NCBI RefSeq assembly: GCF_011040495.1
Contig: NZ_CP049037.1
Coordinates: 2,852,001-2,916,000, forward strand
Source: Pseudohalocynthiibacter aestuariivivens
Lineage (GTDB): Bacteria; Pseudomonadota; Alphaproteobacteria; Rhodobacterales; Rhodobacteraceae
DNA length: 64,000 nt
Direction of reading: 5' to 3'
The translations under genes and the position numbers were made by a program. The first letter of the stretch is position 1; each line of letters starts with the position of its first letter. This document shows, in pieces, positions 43,567 through 51,730 of this stretch. The notes below the pieces were generated by a model. That model was not told where the DNA came from. It was given only the letters and a program-made list of their open reading frames with translations, and ran no database searches.

Positions 43567-44168
43567 ACACTGCCGAAGATATCAACATCGCATCCGAGGA
43601 TCGCCTTCGTGCCGATTTGTACAACTTTCTTGGCTTGATCCTGTCTGGACCACCGGACCAGATGTTGCTGGATCAATGTGCCGGTCTTACCGGTGATGAC
43701 AGTGAAATCGGCAATGCCATCGCCGGTCTGGCACGGGTGGCAAGGGCAACCAGCCCGCGCAAGGTCGAGAGCGAATTCAACGCCCTTTTCGTGGGCCTTG
43801 GACGCGGCGAATTGCTGCCTTACGCCAGCTATTACCTGACCGGTTTCCTGAATGAAAAGCCGCTGGCGTTGCTGCGCACCGACATGGCCGAACATCGCAT
43901 TACACGCGCGCCGAATGCGTTCGAGCCCGAAGACAACATTGCCTCGTTGATGGAAATGATGGCGGGCATGATCGTCGGTCGTTTTGGGCGATCTGCGACA
44001 CTGGACGAGCAAAAGCTGTTCTTCAACAAGCATATCGCGCCATGGGCGGGCCATTTCTATTCCGATCTTGAGGCTGCCAAGAACTCTGTCCTGTACGCCT
44101 CCGTCGGCAGCGTCGGACGGGTCTTTATGGACATCGAACGCGAAGCATACCGAATGGCTGTAGGGTAG
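43563..44168 (+). CDS. TorD/DmsD-family redox enzyme maturation chaperone
   Basis: 201 residues from a GTG overlapping the previous stop. Helical TorD fold with the family motif EFNALFVGLGRGELLPYASYYLTGFLNEKPLA and later EPEDNIASLMEMM, DEQKLFFNKHIAPWAGHF. Such chaperones bind the Tat signal of molybdo- or tungsto-enzymes until the cofactor is in place; here the client should be FdhA, three genes on. Confidence 0.92.
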   Translation: MNTAEDINIASEDRLRADLYNFLGLILSGPPDQMLLDQCAGLTGDDSEIGNAIAGLARVARATSPRKVESEFNALFVGLGRGELLPYASYYLTGFLNEKPLALLRTDMAEHRITRAPNAFEPEDNIASLMEMMAGMIVGRFGRSATLDEQKLFFNKHIAPWAGHFYSDLEAAKNSVLYASVGSVGRVFMDIEREAYRMAVG

Positions 44169-44225
44169 CACCCTGCAATTTCACCGGCGGGGATGCCCGC
44201 CACAACAAGGGAGGGAGACATCCCC

Positions 44226-44414
44226 ATGACCAAGAAAACAGACGGCACAAATCGCCGCGATTTTCTGAAACTGGCTGGAACGACCGTTCCTCTGGCCGCT
44301 GTGGCAGTTGCCAGCGGTACAGATCAGGCCGCGGCCAAGCCGGTCGATCCCACATCTGAGAAGATGCAGGACACCGTGCACACGCGCGCCTATCTCGACA
44401 GCGCCAGATTTTAG
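44226..44414 (+). CDS. Formate dehydrogenase region Tat-signal small protein
   Basis: 62 residues from the ATG at 44226 (GGGAGG about 10 bp before). The protein is almost only a twin-arginine leader (NRRDFLKLAGTTVPLAAVAVA) plus about 30 residues (TSEKMQDTVHTRAYLDSARF). It fits the family named formate dehydrogenase region Tat target (TIGR02811), found directly before fdhA. Presumed exported or membrane-anchored by Tat; function unknown. Not to be read as a broken fdhA leader, since fdhA has its own. Confidence 0.85.
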   Translation: MTKKTDGTNRRDFLKLAGTTVPLAAVAVASGTDQAAAKPVDPTSEKMQDTVHTRAYLDSARF

Positions 44415-44430
44415 GAGCCAGATTTTAGGA
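44403..44430 (+). repeat. 14-bp perfect tandem duplication across the stop of the Tat peptide gene
   Basis: GCCAGATTTTAGGA occurs at 44403-44416 and again at 44417-44430. The first copy contains the TAG stop of the Tat-peptide gene. The second puts an AGGAGG string in the intergenic gap, but it is too far from fdhA to act as its ribosome binding site. Confidence 0.9.
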
Positions 44431-44543
44431 GGCTGACACTGACGACCCATAGACGACTGGTTGCGTGACGCCCGACTGTCCATGGTCCCACTTAACCAAG
44501 CAAGCAAGGGCATAGCCCCAGCACGCTAGGGAGGAACTAGAAA

Positions 44544-47500
44544 ATGCTTAGGAAAAAAACCAACGGGGTTGCGCGACGCCCCCAGCGGACTGGGCTACTA
44601 TCTGACATTGCGGAAAAATCCGTCGATCGCCGTGCTTTCTTGCGTGGCTCTGGCCTTGCCATCGGTGGCTTGGCTGCAATCTCGGCCACGGGTGGCGCCG
44701 TCACTCAGGCCACGGCGGCATCGGCCGTCAACGGCGCGGTCGAGACAATCAAATCCATCTGCACGCACTGCTCGGTTGGCTGTACAGTCATCGCCGAGGT
44801 CAGCAATGGCGTCTGGACAGGACAGGAACCCGGCTGGGACAGCCCTTTCAACCTTGGTGCGCATTGCGCAAAAGGGGCCTCGGTCCGCGAGCACGCCCAT
44901 GGCGAACGCCGTCTGAAGTACCCAATGAAGAAAGAAGGCGGGGAATGGAAGCGCATCAGCTGGGAGCAGGCGATCAACGAGATCGGCGATGGCATGAAGA
45001 CGATCCGCGAGGAAAGCGGGCCGGATTCCGTCTACTGGCTGGGCTCTGCCAAGCATAACAACGAACAATCGTATCTGTTCCGTAAATTTGCTGCCTATTG
45101 GGGCACCAACAACGTGGATCATCAGGCGCGTATCTGCCACTCGACGACTGTGGCCGGTGTTGCGAACACCTGGGGCTACGGTGCGATGACCAACAGCTAC
45201 AACGACATCCACAATTCTCAGGCGATGTTCCTGATCGGGTCAAACCCGGCCGAGGCGCATCCGGTGTCGCTGTTGCACTTGCTCAAGGCCAAAGAGCAGA
45301 ACAACGCGCCGCTGATCGTCTGCGATCCGCGGTTCACCCGCACTGCGGCCCATGCCGATGAATATGTACGCTTCCGCCCCGGCACCGATGTGGCGCTGAT
45401 ATGGGGTATCCTGTGGCACATTTTCGAAAACGGCTGGGAGGATAAGGAATACATCCGCACCCGCGTTTGGGGTATGGACCAGATCCGCGACGAGGTGGCC
45501 AAATGGACGCCGGACGAGGTCGAGCGTGTCACCGGTACACCCGGATCGCAACTCAAGCGGGTCGCACGTACACTGGCCAACAACCGGCCGGGCACCCTGA
45601 TCTGGTGCATGGGCGGAACCCAGCACACCAACGGCAACAACAACACCCGGGCATACTGCGTGCTTCAGCTCGCGCTGGGTAACATCGGCGTCGCCGGTGG
45701 TGGAGCCAACATTTTCCGCGGCCATGACAACGTACAAGGCGCAACGGACCTTGGCGTTCTCAGCCACACACTGCCGGGGTATTACGGCTTGTCCAAGGGT
45801 GCCTGGGCACACTGGGCGCGGGTCTGGGAAGAAGACCCGGAATGGTTGGCGGGTCAGTTTGACAGCATCAAAGATGCCGAAGGCAAGGACAAGTCACTGC
45901 AAAACCTGACGGGCATCCCGGTCAGTCGTTGGATTGACGGTGTTCTGGAAGACCCGGAAAACATGGATCAGGACGCCAAGGTTCGGGCCATGGTCCTGTG
46001 GGGGCATGCCCCGAACAGCCAGACCCGTGGCAAGGAAATGAAAACGGCGATGGAAAAGCTGGATATGCTGGTCGTGGTCGATCCGTATCCCACCGTTTCT
46101 GCCGTGCTGCATGACCGTACCGATGGGGTTTATCTGTTGCCGGCCTGTACCCAGTTCGAAACACGGGGATCAGTCACCGCATCGAACCGGTCTCTGCAAT
46201 GGCGCGACAAGGTGGTCGATCCCTTGTTCGAATCCCGCTCTGACCACGAGATCCTCTATCTCTTCGCTCAGAAGTTCGGCTTTGCTGATCGCATGTTCCG
46301 CAATATTTCGATGGATACCGAAACGGAACCGAATGTCGAAGACGTTACCCGCGAATTTAACCGGGGTATGTGGACGGTAGGGTATACCGGGCAAAGCCCG
46401 GAGCGGATCAAGCTGCATATGGACAACCAGCACACCTTTGACCGCACGACGTTGACGGCTGTTGGCGGACCCGCCGACGGCGAAACCTACGGTCTGCCGT
46501 GGCCGTGTTGGGGCACACCCGAAATGGGCCACCCCGGCACCCATCGACTATACGACATGTCCAAACCGGTGGGCGAGGGTGGCCTGACTTTCCGCGCACG
46601 TTTTGGCGTTGAACGGGACGGCGATAACCTGCTGGCTGAAGGGGTCTATAGCGTCGGATCAGAGATTCAGGATGGATATCCCGAATTCACCTATCAGATG
46701 CTGGTTGATTTGGGCTGGGACGGCGATCTGACCGATAGCGAAAAACGCGTCATGGGGCGGATCGCGGGAATCGAGGGCCTCGACGAAGCGTCTGTCGGCA
46801 ATCAGGATGACGGCGAAGAGGCAGCGAATGCTCAGGCCGAAGGCGGCCAGACAGGCGAGGTCCAGCAGACCGCCGAGGCGCAGAACCTGACCCAGCCGGA
46901 AGGCGAGCAGGGGGCCAATGAGGAGGTCGGCGAACAGTCGATGTCGCCCTTCCCGTCGGACTACAATGAGAAAGTCAGCAAGATCAACTGGAAGACCGAT
47001 CTCAGTGGCGGCATCCAGCGGGTCGCGATTGCTCATGGCTGCGCACCGTTCGGCAATGCCAAGGCACGCACTGTGGTGTGGACCTTCCCCGATCCGGTGC
47101 CGTTGCACCGCGAGCCGCTATACACGCCGCGGCGCGATCTGGTCGAGGATTATCCCACCTATGAAGACCGCAAGTTCTATCGCTTGCCGACCATGTACGC
47201 ATCGATCCAGAAAAACGACTTCTCCAAGGAATATCCGATGATCCTGACATCGGGTCGTCTGGTCGAGTATGAAGGTGGCGGTGAAGAAACCCGGTCCAAC
47301 CCATGGCTGGCAGAACTTCAGCAGGACATGTTCGTAGAAATCAATCCCCGTGACGCCAACAATCTTGGGGTGCGGGATGGTGAACAGGTCTGGGTTGAAG
47401 GCGCTGAAGGTGCCAAGGTCAAGGTGATGGCCATGGTCACAGAGCGGGTCGGCGAAGGTGTCGCCTTCATGCCGTTCCACTTCGGCGGACACTTAGAAGG

Positions 47501-47645
47501 CGTTGATCTGAGGGACAAGTACCCTGACGGCGCAGACCCCTATGTGCTCGGCGAAAGTTCGAACACGGCCCAAACCTACGGCTACGATTCAGTCACGCAA
47601 ATGCAGGAGACGAAATGTACTCTCTGCAAAATCTCAGCAGCATAA
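44544..47645 (+). CDS. fdhA: Formate dehydrogenase catalytic subunit (Mo/W-bisMGD, Tat-exported)
   Basis: 1033 residues; oxidises formate to CO2 in the periplasm. Tat leader with R29-R30 (VDRRAFLRGSGLAIGG). A [4Fe-4S] site C73-x2-C76-x3-C80-x27-C108. The metal ligand is a cysteine, C198, encoded by TGC at 45135-45137 (RICHSTTVAG with the following His), so this is not a selenoenzyme. MGD motifs include FLIGSNPAEAHPVS, DPRFTRTAAHADEYVRFRPGTDVAL and HTNGNNNTRAYCVLQLALGNIG. Between about 750 and 800 there is a Glu/Gln/Ala-rich low-complexity insert before the molybdopterin dinucleotide-binding domain. GGGAGG lies 8 bp before the ATG. Confidence 0.96.
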   Translation: MLRKKTNGVARRPQRTGLLSDIAEKSVDRRAFLRGSGLAIGGLAAISATGGAVTQATAASAVNGAVETIKSICTHCSVGCTVIAEVSNGVWTGQEPGWDSPFNLGAHCAKGASVREHAHGERRLKYPMKKEGGEWKRISWEQAINEIGDGMKTIREESGPDSVYWLGSAKHNNEQSYLFRKFAAYWGTNNVDHQARICHSTTVAGVANTWGYGAMTNSYNDIHNSQAMFLIGSNPAEAHPVSLLHLLKAKEQNNAPLIVCDPRFTRTAAHADEYVRFRPGTDVALIWGILWHIFENGWEDKEYIRTRVWGMDQIRDEVAKWTPDEVERVTGTPGSQLKRVARTLANNRPGTLIWCMGGTQHTNGNNNTRAYCVLQLALGNIGVAGGGANIFRGHDNVQGATDLGVLSHTLPGYYGLSKGAWAHWARVWEEDPEWLAGQFDSIKDAEGKDKSLQNLTGIPVSRWIDGVLEDPENMDQDAKVRAMVLWGHAPNSQTRGKEMKTAMEKLDMLVVVDPYPTVSAVLHDRTDGVYLLPACTQFETRGSVTASNRSLQWRDKVVDPLFESRSDHEILYLFAQKFGFADRMFRNISMDTETEPNVEDVTREFNRGMWTVGYTGQSPERIKLHMDNQHTFDRTTLTAVGGPADGETYGLPWPCWGTPEMGHPGTHRLYDMSKPVGEGGLTFRARFGVERDGDNLLAEGVYSVGSEIQDGYPEFTYQMLVDLGWDGDLTDSEKRVMGRIAGIEGLDEASVGNQDDGEEAANAQAEGGQTGEVQQTAEAQNLTQPEGEQGANEEVGEQSMSPFPSDYNEKVSKINWKTDLSGGIQRVAIAHGCAPFGNAKARTVVWTFPDPVPLHREPLYTPRRDLVEDYPTYEDRKFYRLPTMYASIQKNDFSKEYPMILTSGRLVEYEGGGEETRSNPWLAELQQDMFVEINPRDANNLGVRDGEQVWVEGAEGAKVKVMAMVTERVGEGVAFMPFHFGGHLEGVDLRDKYPDGADPYVLGESSNTAQTYGYDSVTQMQETKCTLCKISAA

Positions 47646-47657
47646 GGAGAGCAACCA

Positions 47658-48251
47658 ATGGCAAGAGCAAAGTTTCTCGTCGATGCCGAACGCTGCATTG
47701 AATGCAACGCCTGCGTCACGGCCTGTAAGAACGAGCATGAGGTCCCCTGGGGCATCAACCGTCGCAAGGTGGTGACCATCAATGACGGTTCACCGGGAGA
47801 GCGGTCTATTTCCGTCGCCTGCATGCATTGTTCCGATGCGCCCTGCATGGCGGTCTGCCCGGTAGATTGCTTCTACCAGAACGAGGAAGGGGTGGTTCTC
47901 CACTCCAAGGACCTCTGTATCGGGTGCGGTTATTGCTTCTATGCGTGTCCCTTTGGCGCACCGCAATTCCCACAAGCGGGTAACTTTGGATCACGTGGCA
48001 AGATGGATAAATGTACCTTCTGCGCTGGTGGACCGGAGGAAAATCACTCGACAGCCGAATTTGCCAAATATGGCCGCAACCGGATCGCGGAAGGCAAACT
48101 GCCGATCTGTGCCGAGATGTGTGCCACCAAGGCGCTTCTGGCAGGCGACGGCGACGTTGTCTCGGGCATCTATCGTGAACGTGTGGTTGCCCGAGGTTTC
48201 GGTTCCGGCGCTTGGGGTTGGGGGTCGGCCTATGGTCAAAGAGATGGCTGA
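47658..48251 (+). CDS. fdhB: Formate dehydrogenase iron-sulfur subunit (Fdh3B type)
   Basis: 197 residues, 12 bp after fdhA. Sixteen Cys in four ferredoxin-like groups: CIECNACVTACKNEH, CMHCSDAPCMAVCPVD, CIGCGYCFYACPFGAP, and CTFC with CAEMCATKA, holding four [4Fe-4S] clusters as in the DmsB/FdnH family. It carries electrons from FdhA to the cytochrome b. Without a transmembrane anchor, it must ride with FdhA through Tat. A terminator hairpin follows 29 bp after the stop. Confidence 0.95.
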   Translation: MARAKFLVDAERCIECNACVTACKNEHEVPWGINRRKVVTINDGSPGERSISVACMHCSDAPCMAVCPVDCFYQNEEGVVLHSKDLCIGCGYCFYACPFGAPQFPQAGNFGSRGKMDKCTFCAGGPEENHSTAEFAKYGRNRIAEGKLPICAEMCATKALLAGDGDVVSGIYRERVVARGFGSGAWGWGSAYGQRDG

Positions 48252-48280
48252 CACACCCTGTCTGGACCTTTGAACCGATC

Positions 48281-48310
48281 AGGGCGATCCTAACTGGATC
48301 GCCCTTTTTT
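48281..48310 (+). terminator. Strong intrinsic terminator inside the fdh operon
   Basis: Perfect 10-bp inverted repeat AGGGCGATCC / GGATCGCCCT with a 5-nt loop, followed by six T residues (48305-48310). It lies between fdhB and fdhC, genes for parts of one complex, with only 26 bp left before fdhC and no room for an obvious promoter. It should reduce transcription of fdhC and everything downstream. Confidence 0.9.
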
Positions 48311-48336
48311 GCCTAAATGAAACAAGAGGACCGACC

Positions 48337-49539
48337 ATGTTTCGCACGCTGATCGCTCTGCTTTTGACCATGTCGTTCGTCACGATGGGCCACGCGCAGG
48401 ATGCACCCGCCACCGTACCTGACCGCTCTGCGACAGGTGGTGCACAGACACTTGAGGATATCCTCGCCCGGCAGCGCGGCGAAAAGGTGGACAACGGTTT
48501 CAGATCGGGCGCGACGGGTGATCCGAATAATGCAGCGGCCCCGTCGAACCAGCTTGGGACGCTGGGTGGGGCGTCTGATCCAGAGCTGTGGCGCGCCTTG
48601 CGGTTCGGTTCTGCCGATGTCACCGCATCGAATAACGGCCCTGCCGCCACCACCCTTGTGCAGGATGGGGGCATGCGCTGGCTTCGGTTTCGCCAAGGCC
48701 CACTGCTGACCTATGGCAGCTATCTGTTGGGCGGCACGTTGCTGCTGCTTGCATTGTTTTATCTCGTGCGGGGTCGGATCCGCATCGACGGTGCCAAGAC
48801 CGGACACAAGATAGAACGCTTCAAGGCGATTGAACGCTTTGGCCATTGGCTGTTGGCGGGTTCGTTCATCCTGTTGGGGCTGACTGGGTTGATCTCACTT
48901 TTTGGCCGCAAATTTCTGATCCCGACATTCGGGCACGAGGCATTTTCGACACTCGCCGTGGCATCGAAATGGGTCCACAACAATGTGTCATGGGCGTTCA
49001 TAATCGCGCTGGTGATGATTTTCGTGATGTGGGTCATCCACAATCTGCCCGACCGTACAGATATCAACTGGCTGCTCAAGGGCGGGGGCATCTTCTCCAA
49101 GGGGCACCCACCTGCAAAGAAATTCAACGCTGGTCAAAAACTGATATTCTGGTCCGTGATCCTGCTCGGGGCATCAATCTCGGTCTCCGGATTGTCATTA
49201 CTCTTCCCGTTCGAGATCAATATTTTCGCAGCGACATTCGCGAAGCTGAACGCGTTTGGTATTTCCGAACTTCTGGGGCTGGGCGAGCTGCGCACCGATC
49301 TCGCGCCACATGAAGAGATGCAATATGCACAGTTATGGCACGCGATCGTCAGCTTTGTGTTGATGGCGATCATCTTTGCGCACATCTACATTGGCACGCT
49401 GGGAATGGAAGGTGCTTACGACGCCATGGGCTCCGGCGAAGTCGAGGAACAATGGGCGCGCGAGCATCATTCGCTTTGGGTCGATGAAGTGAAGGCCAAG
49501 GAGAAGCCGAATACAGAAAACGCCACGCCCGCTGAATAG
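48337..49539 (+). CDS. fdhC: Formate dehydrogenase cytochrome b556 subunit (gamma)
   Basis: 400 residues: signal peptide (SFVTMGHAQ), a periplasmic N-terminal domain of about 110 residues with a Gln/Arg/Gly-rich part (EDILARQRGEK), a membrane helix near 130, then the cytochrome b module with heme-ligand histidines in IERFGHWLLAGSF, KWVHNNVSWAF, QLWHAIVSF and FAHIYIGT. Takes electrons from FdhB to quinone. The C-terminal EEHHSLW-like AREHHSLWVDEV is typical. Its TAG is followed at once by the next ATG. Confidence 0.95.
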   Translation: MFRTLIALLLTMSFVTMGHAQDAPATVPDRSATGGAQTLEDILARQRGEKVDNGFRSGATGDPNNAAAPSNQLGTLGGASDPELWRALRFGSADVTASNNGPAATTLVQDGGMRWLRFRQGPLLTYGSYLLGGTLLLLALFYLVRGRIRIDGAKTGHKIERFKAIERFGHWLLAGSFILLGLTGLISLFGRKFLIPTFGHEAFSTLAVASKWVHNNVSWAFIIALVMIFVMWVIHNLPDRTDINWLLKGGGIFSKGHPPAKKFNAGQKLIFWSVILLGASISVSGLSLLFPFEINIFAATFAKLNAFGISELLGLGELRTDLAPHEEMQYAQLWHAIVSFVLMAIIFAHIYIGTLGMEGAYDAMGSGEVEEQWAREHHSLWVDEVKAKEKPNTENATPAE

Positions 49540-50865
49540 ATGGCGCGCACATTGGCCATAGCGATCCTTTTCGCGACCCCATTGGCCGCGCAGGATTTCT
49601 TTACACTCAAAGGCCACGGCGGCCCGATCATGGACATAGCGGTGTCTCCTGCCGGCCAGATCGCAACGGCGAGTTTCGACAATTCCGTGGGCCTGTGGGA
49701 CCAGCATGATCCCATCTGGCTGGAAGGCCACGCCGCGGCGGTCAACGCGGTGGCGTTTCGGGCAGAAGATTTCGTGGTCTCTGCGGGTGATGACTTTCAG
49801 GTGTGGCTGTGGTCTGCCCGCGCCAGAGAAGGTCGCCAGATCGTCTCACATACCGCCAAGGTCATGGACGTGGCCTTGGCACCAGACGGCATGACCATCG
49901 CGACCGCATCATGGGACAGCACGATTGGCCTGACCACCATCGACACGCGGAATGACGACGCGCTTAGCAACTGGCAGATCGTTGGCAGAAAACTGACCGG
50001 GCACAGATCAGGGGTGAATGCGGTCGCTTTCTCGCAGGACGGCGAAACGCTCTATTCGGCATCCATGGACGGCACCATTCGGTCGTGGCAGAGCTTTGGC
50101 TCCCAACCGACCTCGAACGTGATTGTCAAACATGGATTTGGCGTCAACGAACTGATTGTAAATCAGGCCGCAGGTTGGCTTGCCTATGGCGCGGTTGATG
50201 GCGGCACACGGATCATCGACCTCAAAACCGGTGAAGAGATCGCTGATTTCACGCTCGAGCGCCGTCCCATTCTGGCGATGGCCTTCGATCCGGTTGGCAA
50301 ACAGCTCGCGGTGGGCGATGGCGAAGGGTTCATCATGCTCGTCAACACCGAAAGGATGGAGATTACCCACGATTTTCGCGCAGCACGTCAAGGACCGATC
50401 TGGGCGTTGGCCTTTTCTCCAGACGGTCAGAATATTCATGCAGGCGGCATCGAGGATATCGTTTATTCTTGGCCGGCGGCCACGATGACCGAACACGGCC
50501 CGATGACTGGCAAGCAGCGCAGTTTCCTCGCAGACCCGGAAACGCTGTCGAACGGAGAGCGACAGTTTAAACGGAAATGCTCTATCTGCCACACGCTGGA
50601 GGCAGGGAGTGCGCGCAAGGCGGGGCCAAGCCTGCATGCCCTTTTTGGTCGCAAGGCCGGAACCGTGTCAGATTACGTCTATTCGGACACCCTTGACCGC
50701 TCGGAAATTATCTGGTCAGCAGAGACGATCAATGCTTTGTTCGATCTTGGGCCGGATCACTTCATTCCGGGAACGAAAATGCCAATGCAGCGGATTGTCA
50801 AACAGGCGGACCGTGATGATCTGATCGACTACTTGCGTACCCAAACGGTGCAGGGAGAGGACTGA
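49540..50865 (+). CDS. WD40-repeat protein fused to a C-terminal cytochrome c
   Basis: 441 residues, no gap after fdhC. Signal peptide (AIAILFATPLAAQ), then about seven WD40-like blades (residues 20-325; GHGGPIMDIAVSPAGQIATAS, GHAAAVNAVAF, GHRSGVNAVAFSQDGETLYSAS, PIWALAFSPDG), then a class I cytochrome c: C347-x2-C350-H351 (CSICH) and Met ligand candidates M414/M416 in GTKMPMQR. Periplasmic. A propeller could dock on the formate dehydrogenase or hold the cytochrome near it; this is inference from position. Confidence 0.9.
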   Translation: MARTLAIAILFATPLAAQDFFTLKGHGGPIMDIAVSPAGQIATASFDNSVGLWDQHDPIWLEGHAAAVNAVAFRAEDFVVSAGDDFQVWLWSARAREGRQIVSHTAKVMDVALAPDGMTIATASWDSTIGLTTIDTRNDDALSNWQIVGRKLTGHRSGVNAVAFSQDGETLYSASMDGTIRSWQSFGSQPTSNVIVKHGFGVNELIVNQAAGWLAYGAVDGGTRIIDLKTGEEIADFTLERRPILAMAFDPVGKQLAVGDGEGFIMLVNTERMEITHDFRAARQGPIWALAFSPDGQNIHAGGIEDIVYSWPAATMTEHGPMTGKQRSFLADPETLSNGERQFKRKCSICHTLEAGSARKAGPSLHALFGRKAGTVSDYVYSDTLDRSEIIWSAETINALFDLGPDHFIPGTKMPMQRIVKQADRDDLIDYLRTQTVQGED

Positions 50866-50866
50866 T

Positions 50867-50995
50867 ATGAAAGCCATGCTCGCAGCCATTGTGGCGATTG
50901 CCGTTATCGCAGTCGGATCGAACATGATTCTGACCAAGGCCGGTTTCTCCAGTCAGGAACGCGCATCAGGCCCTGCGGTGCGCCTCGGCAACTGA
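50867..50995 (+). CDS. 42-residue single-helix membrane peptide
   Basis: Starts one base after the WD40-cytochrome stop, with GGGAGAGG 8 bp before the ATG, and ends at TGA 50993-50995. About residues 4-22 (MLAAIVAIAVIAVGSNMIL) form one membrane helix; the tail is polar (SSQERASGPAVRLG). Such small peptides in oxidoreductase operons often act as accessory subunits. I do not recognise a family. The tight spacing and ribosome binding site support expression. Confidence 0.65.
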   Translation: MKAMLAAIVAIAVIAVGSNMILTKAGFSSQERASGPAVRLGN

Positions 50996-51025
50996 CACAG
51001 GCAACTGGTTAGGACACCCCCCGTA

Positions 51026-51730
51026 ATGAACGAGATCTGGGCCGGTATTCTTGCGGCGTTCCGGCTGATTATCACGCTTGACGCGGATCTGGTTGAAATC
51101 ACGCTGCGGTCCCTTCGGGTCAGCCTGTCAGCACTCGTGATCGCGTCTGCCATTGCACTCCCCTTCGGCACTTGGCTGGCCATTCGCCGCTTTCGGTTTC
51201 GCCGTGCCACGATTGCGACCCTGAATGCCTTTATGGGGTTGCCACCCGTGGTCGTCGGGCTGATCGTCTACCTGCTGTTGTCGCGTTCTGGCCCGTTTGG
51301 CGTTCTTGGGCTTTTGTTTACACCCACGGCAATGATTATCGCGCAGGTCATCATCATCACGCCATTGATCGCGTCGATCACCCATCAGACCATGCGCGAA
51401 CTATGGGCGGATTACCATGATCTGTTGATTTCCCTCAACACCAGCGGTCGGCAACGCATCGCGACGCTGATCTGGGACGGTCGGCGCGCGCTTTTGACCG
51501 GGGCGTTGGCCGGATTCGGGCGCGCCATTGGTGAAGTCGGTGCGATTATGATCGTCGGTGGCAACATCGACCATGCCACGCGGGTTTTGACGACGGCAAT
51601 TGCTCTGGAAACCGGCAAGGGCGACTTCTCCCTCGCGCTGGGATTGGGCTTCGTTCTGATTGCAATGGCGCTGCTGGTAAATTTCGCCATCCACACCCTG
51701 TCTCGGACAGAACGAGAGGGCACATGGTAG
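51026..51730 (+). CDS. tupB: Tungstate ABC transporter permease
   Basis: 234 residues with about six membrane helices and the BPD permease EAA-like loop LISLNTSGRQRIATLIWDGRRALLTGALAGFGRAIGEVGA. The text LNAFMGLPPVVVGLIVYLLLSRSGPFG is characteristic of TupB/WtpB-like tungstate permeases, and the gene pairs with an ATPase 7 bp overlapping. Placement in a formate dehydrogenase operon fits supply of W (or Mo) for FdhA. No ordinary tupA is seen. Confidence 0.88.
   Translation: MNEIWAGILAAFRLIITLDADLVEITLRSLRVSLSALVIASAIALPFGTWLAIRRFRFRRATIATLNAFMGLPPVVVGLIVYLLLSRSGPFGVLGLLFTPTAMIIAQVIIITPLIASITHQTMRELWADYHDLLISLNTSGRQRIATLIWDGRRALLTGALAGFGRAIGEVGAIMIVGGNIDHATRVLTTAIALETGKGDFSLALGLGFVLIAMALLVNFAIHTLSRTEREGTW

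Noticed and set aside
45135..45137. Possible selenocysteine at the FdhA active site
   Set aside because: The codon is TGC, so the ligand is an ordinary cysteine.
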